DNA of 64,000 bases from Streptomyces morookaense (GCF_013030945.1 NZ_JABBXF010000023.1:100333-164332); one strand, 5' to 3'; shown: positions 16,447 through 25,591, counted from the stretch's first letter. A program made the numbers and translations. Notes: a model not told the origin generated them from the letters alone.

Positions 16447-17382
16447 ATGACACAGACGACACCCGTACGGGTCCGGGACCTGCGCCACGACGACCCCGAG
16501 GACGCGGCGGCCGCGGCCGAAACGCGGCGCGCCGCACTGCCGTTCATGCTGGTCACGCCGGAGCTGCTGGCGTGGGAGGCGGAGCACTCGCCCGCGGAGG
16601 CGCATTACCGGCTGCTGGTGGCCGAGTTGGACGGCGCCGTCGTGGGCACCGCCCGGACCGGCCTGTTCTTCGACAGCCCCGAGCCGGGGAAGGCCTACTG
16701 CAACCTGTACGTCCACCCCGACGCGACCGGCCGGGGCGCCGGGTCGGCGCTGCTGGCGGCGGCCGAAGGGCACCTGGCCGGGCTGGGCGCCCGGTCCGTG
16801 TACACGTGGGCCCTGGATGACGGCCACTCCGTCGCCTGGGCCGGCCGCCGGGGCTACGAGCCGCGCCGCAAGGCCCGCTTCCTGCGCCTGGACCTCGCCG
16901 TGCTGCCGCCGGAGACGGCGCCGCCGGCCGGGATCGAGCTGCGGACGGTCGCGGACTTCGCGGCCGATCCGCGGCCGTTGTACGAGCTGGACGCGGCGGT
17001 GTCGCTCGACGAACCGGGGGAGGTGGAGAGGGAGCCGATCCCGTACGAGGACTGGCTGGCGGCCCACTGGGAACGGCCGGGGCTGGACCGTGACCTGTCC
17101 GTGGTCGCGGTGGACGGTGGGACGCCGGTGGCGTTTTCGCTGGCGCGGACCGATGGGAGGGGGCGGTACATGTCGGCGATGACGGGGGCCCTGCGGGACT
17201 GGCGCGGGCGGGGGTTGGCGCGGCTGGTGAAGAACCGCTCACTCCACCTGGCCCGCGAGGCGGGGTGTGTGGAGGCGTTCACCGGCAACGATGCCGGGAA
17301 CGGCCCGATGCTGGCGGTGAACCGCTGGTTCGGGTACGGCCCGGCGGCGGACGAATGGCATTGCGTACGGGAACTGGGGTGA
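16447..17382 (+). CDS. Tandem-GNAT N-acetyltransferase
   Basis: 311 aa with two GNAT folds. The first (about 1-150) is complete, with YCNLYVHPDATGRGAGSALL as the acetyl-CoA pyrophosphate loop (RGAGSA) followed by VAWAGRRGYEP. The second (about 155-311) has MTGALRDWRGRGLARLVKNR and NDAGNGPMLAVNRWFGYGP, the usual end of mycothiol-synthase-like and antibiotic-acetyltransferase-like tandem GNATs. The acetyl acceptor is unknown. Start ATG 16447, with only a weak ribosome site. It is divergent from asnB and followed by repeat copy C. The pair of domains may have one active site and one degenerate structural copy; the first looks the better preserved. Confidence 0.9.
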   Translation: MTQTTPVRVRDLRHDDPEDAAAAAETRRAALPFMLVTPELLAWEAEHSPAEAHYRLLVAELDGAVVGTARTGLFFDSPEPGKAYCNLYVHPDATGRGAGSALLAAAEGHLAGLGARSVYTWALDDGHSVAWAGRRGYEPRRKARFLRLDLAVLPPETAPPAGIELRTVADFAADPRPLYELDAAVSLDEPGEVEREPIPYEDWLAAHWERPGLDRDLSVVAVDGGTPVAFSLARTDGRGRYMSAMTGALRDWRGRGLARLVKNRSLHLAREAGCVEAFTGNDAGNGPMLAVNRWFGYGPAADEWHCVRELG

Positions 17383-17388
17383 GCGGGG

Positions 17389-17470
17389 GCGCCCCGTAAG
17401 GGGCGCGGGGCTGTGTCGATATGCGGCTCCGCCGCGTGGGCGCGACCAGCCCCCCACCGGCCCGCAGTTG
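17389..17470. repeat. Streptomyces 3'-UTR repeat, copy C (long form)
   Basis: Hairpin GCGCCCC-GTAA-GGGGCGC, then GGGGCTGTGTCGATATGCGG, a CGGCTCCGCCG mini-hairpin, GCGCGACCAGCC and GGCCCGCAGTTG. It lies between convergent genes, with its end one base from the carboxyltransferase stop codon. Confidence 0.8.
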
Positions 17471-17471
17471 A

Positions 17472-18956
17472 CTACAGGCGCCGATACCGCGCCCTCCGCT
17501 CCACCCGCCGCTCCTCGGGCGCAAGCGCCCGCACGGCACTCAACTCCGCACCGGCAACCCACCCCAACCGCGGCAGGAAGCCATCCCCCTCCTCGACAAT
17601 CCGGTCCACGATCCCCCGCCCCAACAGATCGGCGGACCGCACCCCTTGCCGGTCCGCGACTTCGAACGCCCGCTCCGTGGTGCGATGGAGAATCGCCGCG
17701 GCCCCCTCCGGCGGCAGCGGCGACAGCCAGGCATGCCGCGCCGCGATCACCCGGTCGGCCGGGAGCAGGGCGAGCGCGGCACCGCCCGCGCCCTGGCCCA
17801 GCAGCAGGCACACGGTCGGTGCGTCCAGGGTCACCATGTCGGCGAGGCACCGCGCGATCTCGCCCGCGAGGCCGCCCTCCTCGGCCTCGCGGGACAGCGC
17901 GGCCCCGGCCGTGTCGACGACGGTGAGCAGCGGCAGCCCCAGTTCGGCCGCGATGCGCATGCCCCGCCGCGCGGCCCGCAGCCCGGCGGGCCCGAGGGCC
18001 TGCCCGTGCTCCGGGACACCCGCGGCGGGCGTGGCCCGGCTGCCGCGGTCGTGGCCGAGGACGACACAGGCCGCACCCCCGACCCGGGCGAGGGCAAGCA
18101 GCAGCCCGGGGTCGCGCTCCCCGGCGCCCGTACCGCTCAGGAGCGTGACATCGGCGGCGGCCGCCGCCAGGAACTCCCGCACCCCGGGCCGTTCCGGCCG
18201 CCGCGAGCGCCGGATCGATTCGGCGGTGGAGGGCGGCTCCCCCGCAAGGGGCTCCCCCGCGTCGGGAAGCGGCGACCCCTCCGCACCGCTGTCGCACAGC
18301 ACCGACAACGCCCGCGCCGCGACCCCGCCCAGGCGTGCCGCAGGCAACACCGCATCGACCAGCCCGTTCGCCAGCAGGTTCTCCGCGACCTGCACTCCCG
18401 CCGGGAACTCCTCGCCGTACAGCGCCTGGTGGACCCGGGGGCCCAGGAAGCCGATGAGCGCGCCGGGTTCGGCGGAGGTGAGGTGGCCGAGGGAGCCCCA
18501 CGAGGCGAGGACGCCGCCGGTCGTGGGGTGCCGGAGGTGGACGAGGTACGGCAGTCCGGCGGCCTTGTGCTCGGTGATCGCGGCGGCGACCTTCACCATC
18601 TGCAGGAAGGCGATGGTCCCCTCCTGCATGCGGGTGCCGCCGGAGGCGGGGGCGGCGAGCAGCGGCAGCCGTTCGGCCGTGGCCCGTTCCACGGCGCGCA
18701 CCAGCCGCTCCCCGGCCGCGACCCCGATCGACCCGGCCAGGAACCGGAATTCGCAGGCCACGACGGCCACCCGGCGCCCGTGCAGCAGTCCTTCGCCGGT
18801 GACGACGGACTCGTCGAGCCCGGTGCGCCGGCGGGCGGCGAGCAGGTCGGCGCGGTAGCCGGGGTCGTCCTCGGTCAGCGCGAGGGGCTCGTCCCAGCAG
18901 CGCCAGCTGCCGGGGTCGACGACGGCCGCGATGAGGTCGAGCGCGGGGGTGTGCAT
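17472..18956 (-). CDS. Fused acyl-CoA carboxyltransferase (AccD-AccA type)
   Basis: 494 aa with two crotonase-fold halves. The beta-like half (about 40-240) contains VVACEFRFLAGSIGVAAGER and APASGGTRMQEGT, with the glycines that form the oxyanion hole. The alpha-like half (about 270-494) contains LTVVDTAGAALSREAEEGG, CLLLGQGAGGAALAL and PLPPEGAAAILHR, the end typical of AccA/PCCB. The Cys4 zinc finger found at the N terminus of E. coli AccD is absent. The enzyme would move a carboxyl group from carboxybiotin to acetyl- or another acyl-CoA; no biotin carrier or carboxylase gene is nearby, so the partners are elsewhere. The stop touches repeat C. It follows DUF402 by 4 bp on the same strand, so the two are one operon. 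Confidence 0.88.
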   Translation of the reverse strand: MHTPALDLIAAVVDPGSWRCWDEPLALTEDDPGYRADLLAARRRTGLDESVVTGEGLLHGRRVAVVACEFRFLAGSIGVAAGERLVRAVERATAERLPLLAAPASGGTRMQEGTIAFLQMVKVAAAITEHKAAGLPYLVHLRHPTTGGVLASWGSLGHLTSAEPGALIGFLGPRVHQALYGEEFPAGVQVAENLLANGLVDAVLPAARLGGVAARALSVLCDSGAEGSPLPDAGEPLAGEPPSTAESIRRSRRPERPGVREFLAAAAADVTLLSGTGAGERDPGLLLALARVGGAACVVLGHDRGSRATPAAGVPEHGQALGPAGLRAARRGMRIAAELGLPLLTVVDTAGAALSREAEEGGLAGEIARCLADMVTLDAPTVCLLLGQGAGGAALALLPADRVIAARHAWLSPLPPEGAAAILHRTTERAFEVADRQGVRSADLLGRGIVDRIVEEGDGFLPRLGWVAGAELSAVRALAPEERRVERRARYRRL

Positions 18957-18960
18957 GGGG

Positions 18961-19452
18961 TCACCCTGCCACGGGGAGGCGGAGCAGCTCCTCGAACCCG
19001 CCTGCGGTGCGGGCGAGGTCCTCCAGCTCGTCGAGGGCGGCGACGGCCCGTGCCGCGGCGACGGGGTCGCGCTCGGCCAGGCCGCTCTCGGCGAACTCGT
19101 CCTCGTCGAGGCGGAGGACGGCGGTGCCGTCCGCGGAGCGCCACAGGTCGAGGTCGAGGTCGGTCACGACGAGCGTGCCGTCCTCGACACGGGCGGGCCG
19201 GGTGATGTCGCAGTACCAGCCCTTGAGCGTGCCGCGGGCGTCGCGGACCTCCTTGACGGAGTACCAGCGGTCGCGCCAGTAGTGCTCGGTGAACACGTCG
19301 CCCTCCTCGAAGCGGACGAACCCGAAGTCACGGGCGGCTGCGCCGGCCCAGGGGGCGCGGACGACGACGCGGGTGCCGTCGTCGTGGACGAGGGTCGCGG
19401 GGTAACGGGTGTCGGGGCGGGGGGCTTTGACGAGCCGCACGGTGGTGATCAT
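18961..19452 (-). CDS. DUF402-family protein (possible nucleoside diphosphatase)
   Basis: 163 aa. The DUF402 signature is clear: WYSVKEVRDARGTLKGWYCD, ITRPARVEDGTLVVTDLDLD and LWRSADGTAVLRLDEDEFAE. The conserved Asp/Glu cluster binds divalent metal in the S. aureus homologue Sa1684, a nucleoside tri/diphosphate phosphatase, and all the carboxylates appear present. Here the substrate is unproven. The C-terminal helix (VAALDELEDLARTAGGFEEL) is the usual family end. Start ATG 19452; an in-frame extension upstream would run into repeat sequence and is rejected. It precedes the carboxyltransferase gene by 4 bp and likely leads that operon. Confidence 0.88.
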   Translation of the reverse strand: MITTVRLVKAPRPDTRYPATLVHDDGTRVVVRAPWAGAAARDFGFVRFEEGDVFTEHYWRDRWYSVKEVRDARGTLKGWYCDITRPARVEDGTLVVTDLDLDLWRSADGTAVLRLDEDEFAESGLAERDPVAAARAVAALDELEDLARTAGGFEELLRLPVAG

Positions 19453-19510
19453 GGGTGCAGCGTCTCGCGGTGCCCACCGCTTGGGCCAGTGGTTTTCGTG
19501 CCCCGCACCG

Positions 19511-19695
19511 GGCGCCCCGTCAGGGGCGCGGGGCTGTGCCCCGTAAGGGGCGCGGGGAACTGCGCGACCAGCCCCCACCGGCCCGCAGCCGACGCACCAC
19601 CCCAGGGGTCCGGGGCGCAGCCCCGAGGACGTCCACTGCGGGCGCGTCGTGGTCGCTCGCGCAGTTCCCCGCGCCCCTTACGGGGCGAAGCCCCG
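19511..19695. repeat. Two 3'-UTR repeat copies facing each other (copy D)
   Basis: A forward copy (19511-19592, with two successive GGGGCGCGGGG blocks) and a reversed copy (19637-19695) share GGGGCGCGGGGAACTGCGCG and its complement. Together they form an inverted repeat with arms of roughly 30 bp around a 70-bp spacer. It lies between the DUF402 start and the lipase stop. Confidence 0.8.
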
Positions 19696-19726
19696 ACGGG
19701 GCGCTACGGGACACCGCCCCCGGGTG

Positions 19727-20629
19727 CTAACCCCGCACCATCGCCGAGCAATCGCTCGGCACCGCATTCTCCGGGTCCAGCGCATTGGCCGCCTCATGGA
19801 ACGCCACCCGGTCGATCGTGCCGATCGCCAGGTGCTCCGAGATGTCCACCGGACACAGATCCTGCAGCAGCACGTTCCGCACATTCGGCCCGGACAGGAA
19901 CTGCGTCTCGTACGGCGTGACGACCTCGTCCCACTTGGTGGCGATCACCGTGTAGCGGATGCCGGGCAGCGTGTCCCCGCCCTCGTTGAGCTTCTGCATG
20001 AACGGCGAGCCGACGACCTGGTCCGTCAGGCCGGGTGCGGTCGCGTTGATCATCTTGCGCGCGGCGGGGCCGATGCCGGGGACGATGTCCATCAGCTTGG
20101 CGATGCCGGACAGGGTCGTCCCATGGCTGTTCGGTGCGATGCCGACGATCGCGTTCACCTTGTCGGCGCCGCCGAGGAACTTCGTGTAGTAGCGCGGCAG
20201 CATGCCGCCCTGCGAGTGCCCGACCATGTCGACCTTCGACGCGCCGGTCGCGGCGAGCACCTTGTCGACGTAGGCGGCGAGTTGCTCGCCCGACTTCTCG
20301 ATCGGGCCGAGCCCGTAGAAGACCGGCACGCCGGGGAGCCGGCCGTAGTCGAAGGAGAAGACGCAGTAGCCGCGGCTGGTGAGGTAGGGGGCGAAGGACC
20401 ACCAGTTGGTGGAGCCGTTCTCCATGGTGCCGTGCACGAGGACGACGGGGCGCGGGTGCGCGGCGGACGGCTTGCAGGAGTAGTCGTTCCAGCCGCTGGT
20501 GACGGCCGCGGCGGCGCTGCTCTGCGGGGCTGCCACGGCCTCCGGTGCGGCCACGACGGTCGCCGCCAGGGCGGCGACGGGCAGCAGGGCACGGAGGGAT
20601 CTCCAGCGCATCTTCGGGCGCAGCTTCAC
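19727..20629 (-). CDS. Secreted alpha/beta-hydrolase lipase (EstA/LipA-like)
   Basis: 300 aa. The signal peptide runs through LRALLPVAALAATVVAA and ends near AVAAPQ. The mature domain starts with the oxyanion strand RPVVLVHGTMENGSTNWWSF and carries the nucleophile elbow MVGHSQGGMLPRYY, the acid region IATKWDEVVTP and the late His in ISEHLAIGT. These fit Streptomyces lipases of class 2 (Pfam Lipase_2). Four Cys suggest two disulfides (YSCKP/GYCVF and LCPVD/SDCSA). It hydrolyses extracellular triglycerides or esters. Start GTG 20629 has AAGGAG upstream, which is better than the ATG at 20668. The upstream region holds an imperfect inverted repeat that may control it. Confidence 0.9.
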   Translation of the reverse strand: MKLRPKMRWRSLRALLPVAALAATVVAAPEAVAAPQSSAAAAVTSGWNDYSCKPSAAHPRPVVLVHGTMENGSTNWWSFAPYLTSRGYCVFSFDYGRLPGVPVFYGLGPIEKSGEQLAAYVDKVLAATGASKVDMVGHSQGGMLPRYYTKFLGGADKVNAIVGIAPNSHGTTLSGIAKLMDIVPGIGPAARKMINATAPGLTDQVVGSPFMQKLNEGGDTLPGIRYTVIATKWDEVVTPYETQFLSGPNVRNVLLQDLCPVDISEHLAIGTIDRVAFHEAANALDPENAVPSDCSAMVRG

Positions 20630-20716
20630 AGGGACTCCTTGCGGTGGGGGAATCGGTGGGGAAGGCATGGCGGAGCAGCGGAGTGAGACGGCTCACCCTC
20701 GTGTGAAAAGTTGGTT

Positions 20717-20736
20717 AACTTACCTGCGAGTAGGTT
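20717..20736. promoter_or_regulatory. Imperfect inverted repeat upstream of the lipase
   Basis: AACTTAC, 6-bp spacer, GTAGGTT (one mismatch), lying about 90 bp upstream of the lipase start. The shape suits a TetR-type lipid-metabolism repressor, but no such gene is nearby. Confidence 0.3.
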
Positions 20737-20821
20737 GCGGGTGATCTTTGCTTGCGTCAAGGAAAATTTCGAACTTCCCTTTACTCACCCGACACTTGAA
20801 CGCCATCTGATTCCGAACGTT

Positions 20822-21907
20822 TCACGCCACCTCGGGCCGGTCCGTGCCGAGGCTCGCCGCGGGCCCCACCGCGCCCGGGCCGAAGAGCTCCCGCACCTTG
20901 TCGACCGTCTCCTCGATGCGGCGTGCCCGCTCGTCGGCGGGGTCGAAGGTCAGCTGGTGCGCGGCGTGTCCGGCGTCCGTCAGCCCCTCGGCGCGCAGCG
21001 CCACGGCCCGTACCCGCGCCCGCTGCAGACCGAGCGCGTCGTGCAACACATAGGCCGTCGCGGTCAGTTCGGGCGTGTGCGCGGTCGGCTCGGCGAAGGC
21101 CCGCGTGCGGGTGGTGGACGAACCGTCGGCGTAGCGGACGGTGAGTTTCAGGCCACGCGCGACCTGCCCGCTCTCCCGCAGCCCGGCGCCGAGCCCGTCG
21201 GCGAGCGTGAGCAGGGCACGGCGCCGGTACTCCGGGTCCAGCTCGTCGGCGGCGAAGCGGTGTTCCGCGCCCATCGAACGGGCCTGCGCGGCCGGGCCGA
21301 CGGGGGTGGGGTCGATGCCGTGCGCCAGTTCGTGGATCCGCCGCCCGGCGGCCGCACCGAGGATGCGCTGCAGCACGGGCAGCGGCGTGGCGGCGATTCT
21401 GCCGACGCTGTCCAGCCCGTAGGTGCACAGCGTGCGGGCGGTGGCGGGCCCGACCCCGTACAGCGCGGCGGCCGGTTTGCGCGCCAGGAAGGCGGCGGCC
21501 GCCCCCGGCCCGGCCGGGACCGTCCGGATGCCCCCGGCCGGCCCGTCCTGGGCGGCCATCCGCGCCAGCATCGGGTTGGCGCCGATGCCCACCGTGCAGT
21601 CGGCCCCGTACCGGGCGAGCGCACGCACCCGCAGCAGTGCGGCGAGTTCCTGCGGGCCGTGGCCGAAATACCGCAGGGCGCCGCGCACTTCGGCGAGCGC
21701 GGCGTCCGGCGGCAACGCCTGCACCAGCGGTGTCAGCTCGCCGAGCAGCGCGAGCAGCCCGTCGTAGGCGCCCTCCCCCAGGGCGCCGCCCGCGACGGGG
21801 TGGAAGTGGACGTGGAACACGGTGGGGGCCGGCGGCTCCGGTTCGTATACGGCCGGGACCGCGGAGAGATGCGTCCTGCCGTGCGTCGCGTGCGTCCTGC
21901 CGTTCAT
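20822..21907 (-). CDS. ImuB-like Y-family polymerase homologue, probably catalytically dead
   Basis: 361 aa. The fingers and little-finger regions of DinB/UmuC are recognisable: TVGIGANPMLARMAAQ, ALYGVGPATARTLCTYGLDS (helix-hairpin-helix) and GAEHRFAADELDPEYRRRAL. The palm is degenerate: the strand that carries the first catalytic Asp reads VFHVHFH (His36 in the Asp position), and the second motif reads PPDAALAEVRG instead of DEAxLD, so at most one of three metal ligands remains. Mycobacterial ImuB is likewise inactive and links DnaE2 to the sliding clamp. No obvious QxxLF clamp motif is seen. The ATG overlaps the dnaE2 stop (ATGA), so the two are coupled and share the SOS promoter. Confidence 0.85.
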   Translation of the reverse strand: MNGRTHATHGRTHLSAVPAVYEPEPPAPTVFHVHFHPVAGGALGEGAYDGLLALLGELTPLVQALPPDAALAEVRGALRYFGHGPQELAALLRVRALARYGADCTVGIGANPMLARMAAQDGPAGGIRTVPAGPGAAAAFLARKPAAALYGVGPATARTLCTYGLDSVGRIAATPLPVLQRILGAAAGRRIHELAHGIDPTPVGPAAQARSMGAEHRFAADELDPEYRRRALLTLADGLGAGLRESGQVARGLKLTVRYADGSSTTRTRAFAEPTAHTPELTATAYVLHDALGLQRARVRAVALRAEGLTDAGHAAHQLTFDPADERARRIEETVDKVRELFGPGAVGPAASLGTDRPEVA

Positions 21908-24900
21908 CCCGCGCTCCCCGGGCTCGCGTGCCACAACTTGCGCCCGGTGGCCGGGCCTTCGCCCGCGGGCTGCAGGTCGGACCAGGGGTGCAGGGTGTAG
22001 CCGGTGGGCAGTTCGATGCGCCGGCCCGCCGCGGCGTCCGGCTCCGTCGCGAGCGGCCGCGCCAGCTCCGCGGCCACCGCGTCGAGCCCGCCCGCCGCGC
22101 GCAGCCGGGTCAGCTCCCCGAGGTCCCAGGCCGCAGAGCCGACCACGCTGAGGCTGCGGGGGCCGCGGCGCTGGACGACGCCGCGGACGAGCAGCAGCCA
22201 GGAGTGGAAGACGGTGTGCGCGCAGGCCGCGTGGCTGTCGTCGAAGAAGGCGCAGTCGACCAGGCCCGTGCCGTCGTCGAGGGTGGTGAAGATGACGCGC
22301 CGGCCCGACCGCACCGGCGGCGTCTGGGTGGCTGCCTTGGCACCCGCCACCAGCACCGTCTCGCCGTGCCGCGCCTCGTGCAGCCGGCGGGCCGGGATCG
22401 CGCCGAGCTCGGTCAGGAACGCCCGGTGGTCGGACATCAGGTGACGCGAGGTGTCCATGCCGAGCACGCTCAGCTCGGCGCCGAGCCGTTCGGCCGCGTC
22501 GAGGTCGGGCAGGCCGACCGGTTCGGCGCGGGCGCTGTCGACCAGCGTGGGCTGGGCCGGGGACACCGGGCCGCGCTGCCGCCGGTGCAGCTCCGCGATG
22601 TGCAGCAGCAGATCGCGGCGGTTGGTGCCGAAGGCGTCCAACGCGCCGACGCGCGCGAGCCGTTCGGCGACGGGCCTGCGGGGGCGGCCGCGCTGCCACA
22701 GGTCCTGGAGCGAGGTGTACGGGCGCCCCTCGACGATGCGCCGGGTCTCGGCCCCGGTGATGCCCTGCACCTCGGAGAGGGCGAGGCGGATGCCGAAGCT
22801 GCCGCCCCGGCCATTACCGGACACCAGTTCGATCCGATAGGCGGCGTCCGAGCGGTTCACGTCCAGCGGCAGGATCGGCACCCCGCGCCGCCGCGCGTCC
22901 GCGAGCAACAGCCGCTTGGGGTACATCCCCGGGTCGTGTGTGAGCAGCCCGGCGTAGAAGGCCGCCGGATGGTGGGCCTTGAGCCAGGCCGACTGATAGG
23001 TCGGCACCGCGAAGGCCACCGCGTGCGCCTTGCAGAACCCGTACGAGCCGAACGCCGCGACGATCTCCCAGGTGCGCCGCACGACGTCCGCGGTGTACCC
23101 GCGGGCGGCCGCGCACTCGGCGAACCAGGCCCGTACCCGGCCGGTCAGTTCGGGGTCCGACAGGGCGCGCCGGGTCTCGTCCGCGAAGCCGCGGTCGCAG
23201 CCGGTCATGATCCGCAGGATCTCGATGATCTGCTCGTGGAAGACGACCACGCCGTACGTCTCGCGCAGGGTGTCCGCCAGGTCCGGGTGCGGGAAGCGCA
23301 CGGGCGCGCGGCCGTGCCGGGCCTCGATGAACGGCCGCACCATGTCGGCCGCGACCGGGCCGGGCCGGAAGAGCGAGATGTCGACGACGAGGTCGTGGAA
23401 GGTCGCGGGCTGGAGCCGCCCGATCAGGTCGCGCTGGCCCGGCGACTCGATCTGGAAGCAGCCGAGCGTCTCGGCGGACCGGATCAGTTCGTACGTGGCC
23501 CGGTCCCCCGGCGGCACCTGCGCGGGGTCGTCCAGGTCGGGGCGGCGGCCGGTGGCACGCCCGATCTCGGCCACCGCATGCGCCATCGCGGACTGCATCC
23601 GCACGCCGAGCACGTCGAGTTTGAGCAGGCCGAGCCGTTCGACGTCGTCCTTGTCGAACTGCGCCATCGCGAACCCCTCGCCGCTGGTCGGCACCACGGG
23701 CGTACGGGCCCGCAGCGAGGCGTCCGACAGCAGCACCCCGCACGGGTGCATGGCGACCCCGCGCGGCAGCGCGTCCAGCGCCTCGACCAGCTCCCACATC
23801 CGCCGCCCGTAGCGGGCCGCGTCGATGCCGCGCAGCTCGGGCAGTTCGGCCAGCGCGGCCCGGGCGTCGCGGGCCCGGATGTGCGGGAAGGCCTTGGCGA
23901 GCCGGTCCACCTCGGCCGGGTCCATGCCGAGGGCGGCGCCCACGTCGCGGATCGCGTGCCGCACCCGGTAGGTCTCGGGCATGGCGACGGTCGCGACCCG
24001 GTCCTCGCCGAAGCGGTCGAAGATCGCGCGGTAGACCTCCAGGCGGCGCGCGGACTCCACGTCGATGTCGATGTCGGGCAGCGCGCGGCGCCGCGGCGAC
24101 AGGAACCGCTCCATCAGCAGGCCGTGTTCGACGGGGTCGGCGTGCGCGATGCCCAGCAGGTGGTTGACGAGGGAGCCCGCGCCGGAGCCGCGGGCGGTGA
24201 CGCGGATGCCCAGCGCGCGGGTGTCGTCGACGACCTGCGCGACGGTGAGGAAGTACGAGGCGAAGCCGTGCCCGTCGATGATCCGCAGCTCCTCGTCGAG
24301 CCGGTCCCAGTACATGCGGTCGCGGTCGTGGCCGCGCAGCACCAGACCCGCCGCGCAGCGGGAGCGCAGCACGCGCGCCGCGGTGCGGGGGCCGGCGCCG
24401 ACGAGGTGCGGCTCGGGGAAGTGGACGGTGCCGAGGCCCAGGTCGTCCTTCGGGTCGACGCGGCACCCGGCCGCGGTCTCCTCGGTCATGGCCAGCAGCC
24501 GGTGCGCCACGTCCCGGCGGAACCCGGCCGCCTCCGCGACCCGCTCGGCGATCCGGCCCATGTCCCGCGCCCCCTTGAGCCACCGCTCCCCGCTGTCGTG
24601 GGCCTCGGGCCGGCGGCGGTCGACGGGCACCAGCCGGCGGGCCGCGTCGAGCACGTCGGCGACGGGGCCCTGGCCCGGGTCGGCGTAGCGCACGGCGTTG
24701 CTCAGCACGGCCCGTACCTTCTGCTCGGCGGCGAACCCGACCGTGCGCGCGGCGAGCCGCAGCGACCCGGGCCCGGTGCCGGTGCGCCCGTGGCAGACGG
24801 CTTCCAGTCGCAGGGCCTCGTCACCGAACACTTCGCGCCAGGGCGCGAGCAGCCGCGCGGCCCGGTCCGGCCGCCCGGCGGCGAGCGCCCGCCCGACCTC

Positions 24901-25356
24901 GGAGTCCGGCCCGAGCAGCACGGTCAGCGGGGCCCGGATCCCGGCGGCGGCCCCGGCGAGGTCGTCCCAGGCCAGCTCGGGCCGCGCGGTGCCCGCGGTG
25001 TGGGCGGCGGAGACCAGCCCGCAGAGAGCGGCCCAGGCGGCCGCGCCGTCGCGGGCGAGGAAGACGGCGCGGGGCGCGGACTCGTCGACGAAGGCACCGC
25101 CGCGGACGGGGGTGCGCGGCCGGGCCGCCTGCGGCTCGTGCCCCCGCACGGCGAGGTCCGCCCCGAACAGGGGCCGCACTCCCGCCTTCGCCGCGGCATC
25201 GGCGAACCGGACCGCGCCCGCGAGGGTGTCGCGGTCGGTGAGGGCGACCGCGTCCATACCGCGCTCGGCCGCCCGCACGGCCAGCTGCTCCGGGCGCGTG
25301 GCGCCGTACCGCACCGAGAAGCCCGATGCGGTGTGCAGGTGCGTGAACGCTGCCAT
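21904..25356 (-). CDS. dnaE2: Error-prone DNA polymerase III alpha subunit
   Basis: 1,150 aa, C-family polymerase for lesion bypass. It starts with a PHP domain (FTHLHTASGFSVRYGA, ALTDRDTLAGAVRF). The catalytic palm has DIDIDVESARRLEVY, with the Asp pair that binds Mg, and GSGAGSLVNHLLG nearby. The fingers (GVVVFHEQIIEI, FGSYGFCKAHAVAFA) and a C-terminal OB fold (HETVLVAGAKAATQTPP, VIFTTLDDGTGLVDCAFFD) follow. The length is normal for DnaE2. Start ATG 25356 follows GAGGTGCG. Two LexA-type boxes lie about 100 bp upstream, so DNA-damage induction is expected. The coupled ImuB-like gene follows; no ImuA homologue is present, as is usual in this genus. Confidence 0.95.
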   Translation of the reverse strand: MAAFTHLHTASGFSVRYGATRPEQLAVRAAERGMDAVALTDRDTLAGAVRFADAAAKAGVRPLFGADLAVRGHEPQAARPRTPVRGGAFVDESAPRAVFLARDGAAAWAALCGLVSAAHTAGTARPELAWDDLAGAAAGIRAPLTVLLGPDSEVGRALAAGRPDRAARLLAPWREVFGDEALRLEAVCHGRTGTGPGSLRLAARTVGFAAEQKVRAVLSNAVRYADPGQGPVADVLDAARRLVPVDRRRPEAHDSGERWLKGARDMGRIAERVAEAAGFRRDVAHRLLAMTEETAAGCRVDPKDDLGLGTVHFPEPHLVGAGPRTAARVLRSRCAAGLVLRGHDRDRMYWDRLDEELRIIDGHGFASYFLTVAQVVDDTRALGIRVTARGSGAGSLVNHLLGIAHADPVEHGLLMERFLSPRRRALPDIDIDVESARRLEVYRAIFDRFGEDRVATVAMPETYRVRHAIRDVGAALGMDPAEVDRLAKAFPHIRARDARAALAELPELRGIDAARYGRRMWELVEALDALPRGVAMHPCGVLLSDASLRARTPVVPTSGEGFAMAQFDKDDVERLGLLKLDVLGVRMQSAMAHAVAEIGRATGRRPDLDDPAQVPPGDRATYELIRSAETLGCFQIESPGQRDLIGRLQPATFHDLVVDISLFRPGPVAADMVRPFIEARHGRAPVRFPHPDLADTLRETYGVVVFHEQIIEILRIMTGCDRGFADETRRALSDPELTGRVRAWFAECAAARGYTADVVRRTWEIVAAFGSYGFCKAHAVAFAVPTYQSAWLKAHHPAAFYAGLLTHDPGMYPKRLLLADARRRGVPILPLDVNRSDAAYRIELVSGNGRGGSFGIRLALSEVQGITGAETRRIVEGRPYTSLQDLWQRGRPRRPVAERLARVGALDAFGTNRRDLLLHIAELHRRQRGPVSPAQPTLVDSARAEPVGLPDLDAAERLGAELSVLGMDTSRHLMSDHRAFLTELGAIPARRLHEARHGETVLVAGAKAATQTPPVRSGRRVIFTTLDDGTGLVDCAFFDDSHAACAHTVFHSWLLLVRGVVQRRGPRSLSVVGSAAWDLGELTRLRAAGGLDAVAAELARPLATEPDAAAGRRIELPTGYTLHPWSDLQPAGEGPATGRKLWHASPGSAG

Positions 25357-25457
25357 CGCACCTCCTGCGCTGCGCTTGCCGTGCTGTTGTCTGCCGCTCC
25401 CCCCTTGGCTGGCCCTGGCTTGTTTTCGACCCTCCTGGGTCCACGATAGACCACTTC

Positions 25458-25485
25458 TCGAATATTCGTTCGAGTGTGCGTTCGA
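25458..25485 (-). promoter_or_regulatory. Tandem LexA/SOS boxes for dnaE2
   Basis: Read on the minus strand, 25473-25458 is TCGAACGAATATTCGA, one mismatch from the actinobacterial consensus TCGAAC-N4-GTTCGA. An overlapping weaker copy, TCGAACGCACACTCGA, covers 25485-25470. They lie 102-130 bp upstream of the dnaE2 start. Confidence 0.75.
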
Positions 25486-25591
25486 GCGGTCCTCCGTGCC
25501 GGATCGCACACGCCCGGCGCCACGCCGCCGGTCACCCCTCGAAGATTGGTTCGCGTACACGTCCGGGAGGGCCCTGCGCTACGGTCCCTCC

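Noticed and set aside
21637..25449. 1,270-codon open frame on the plus strand opposite dnaE2 and the ImuB-like gene
   Set aside because: Same reason; DnaE2 motifs on the minus strand are unambiguous.
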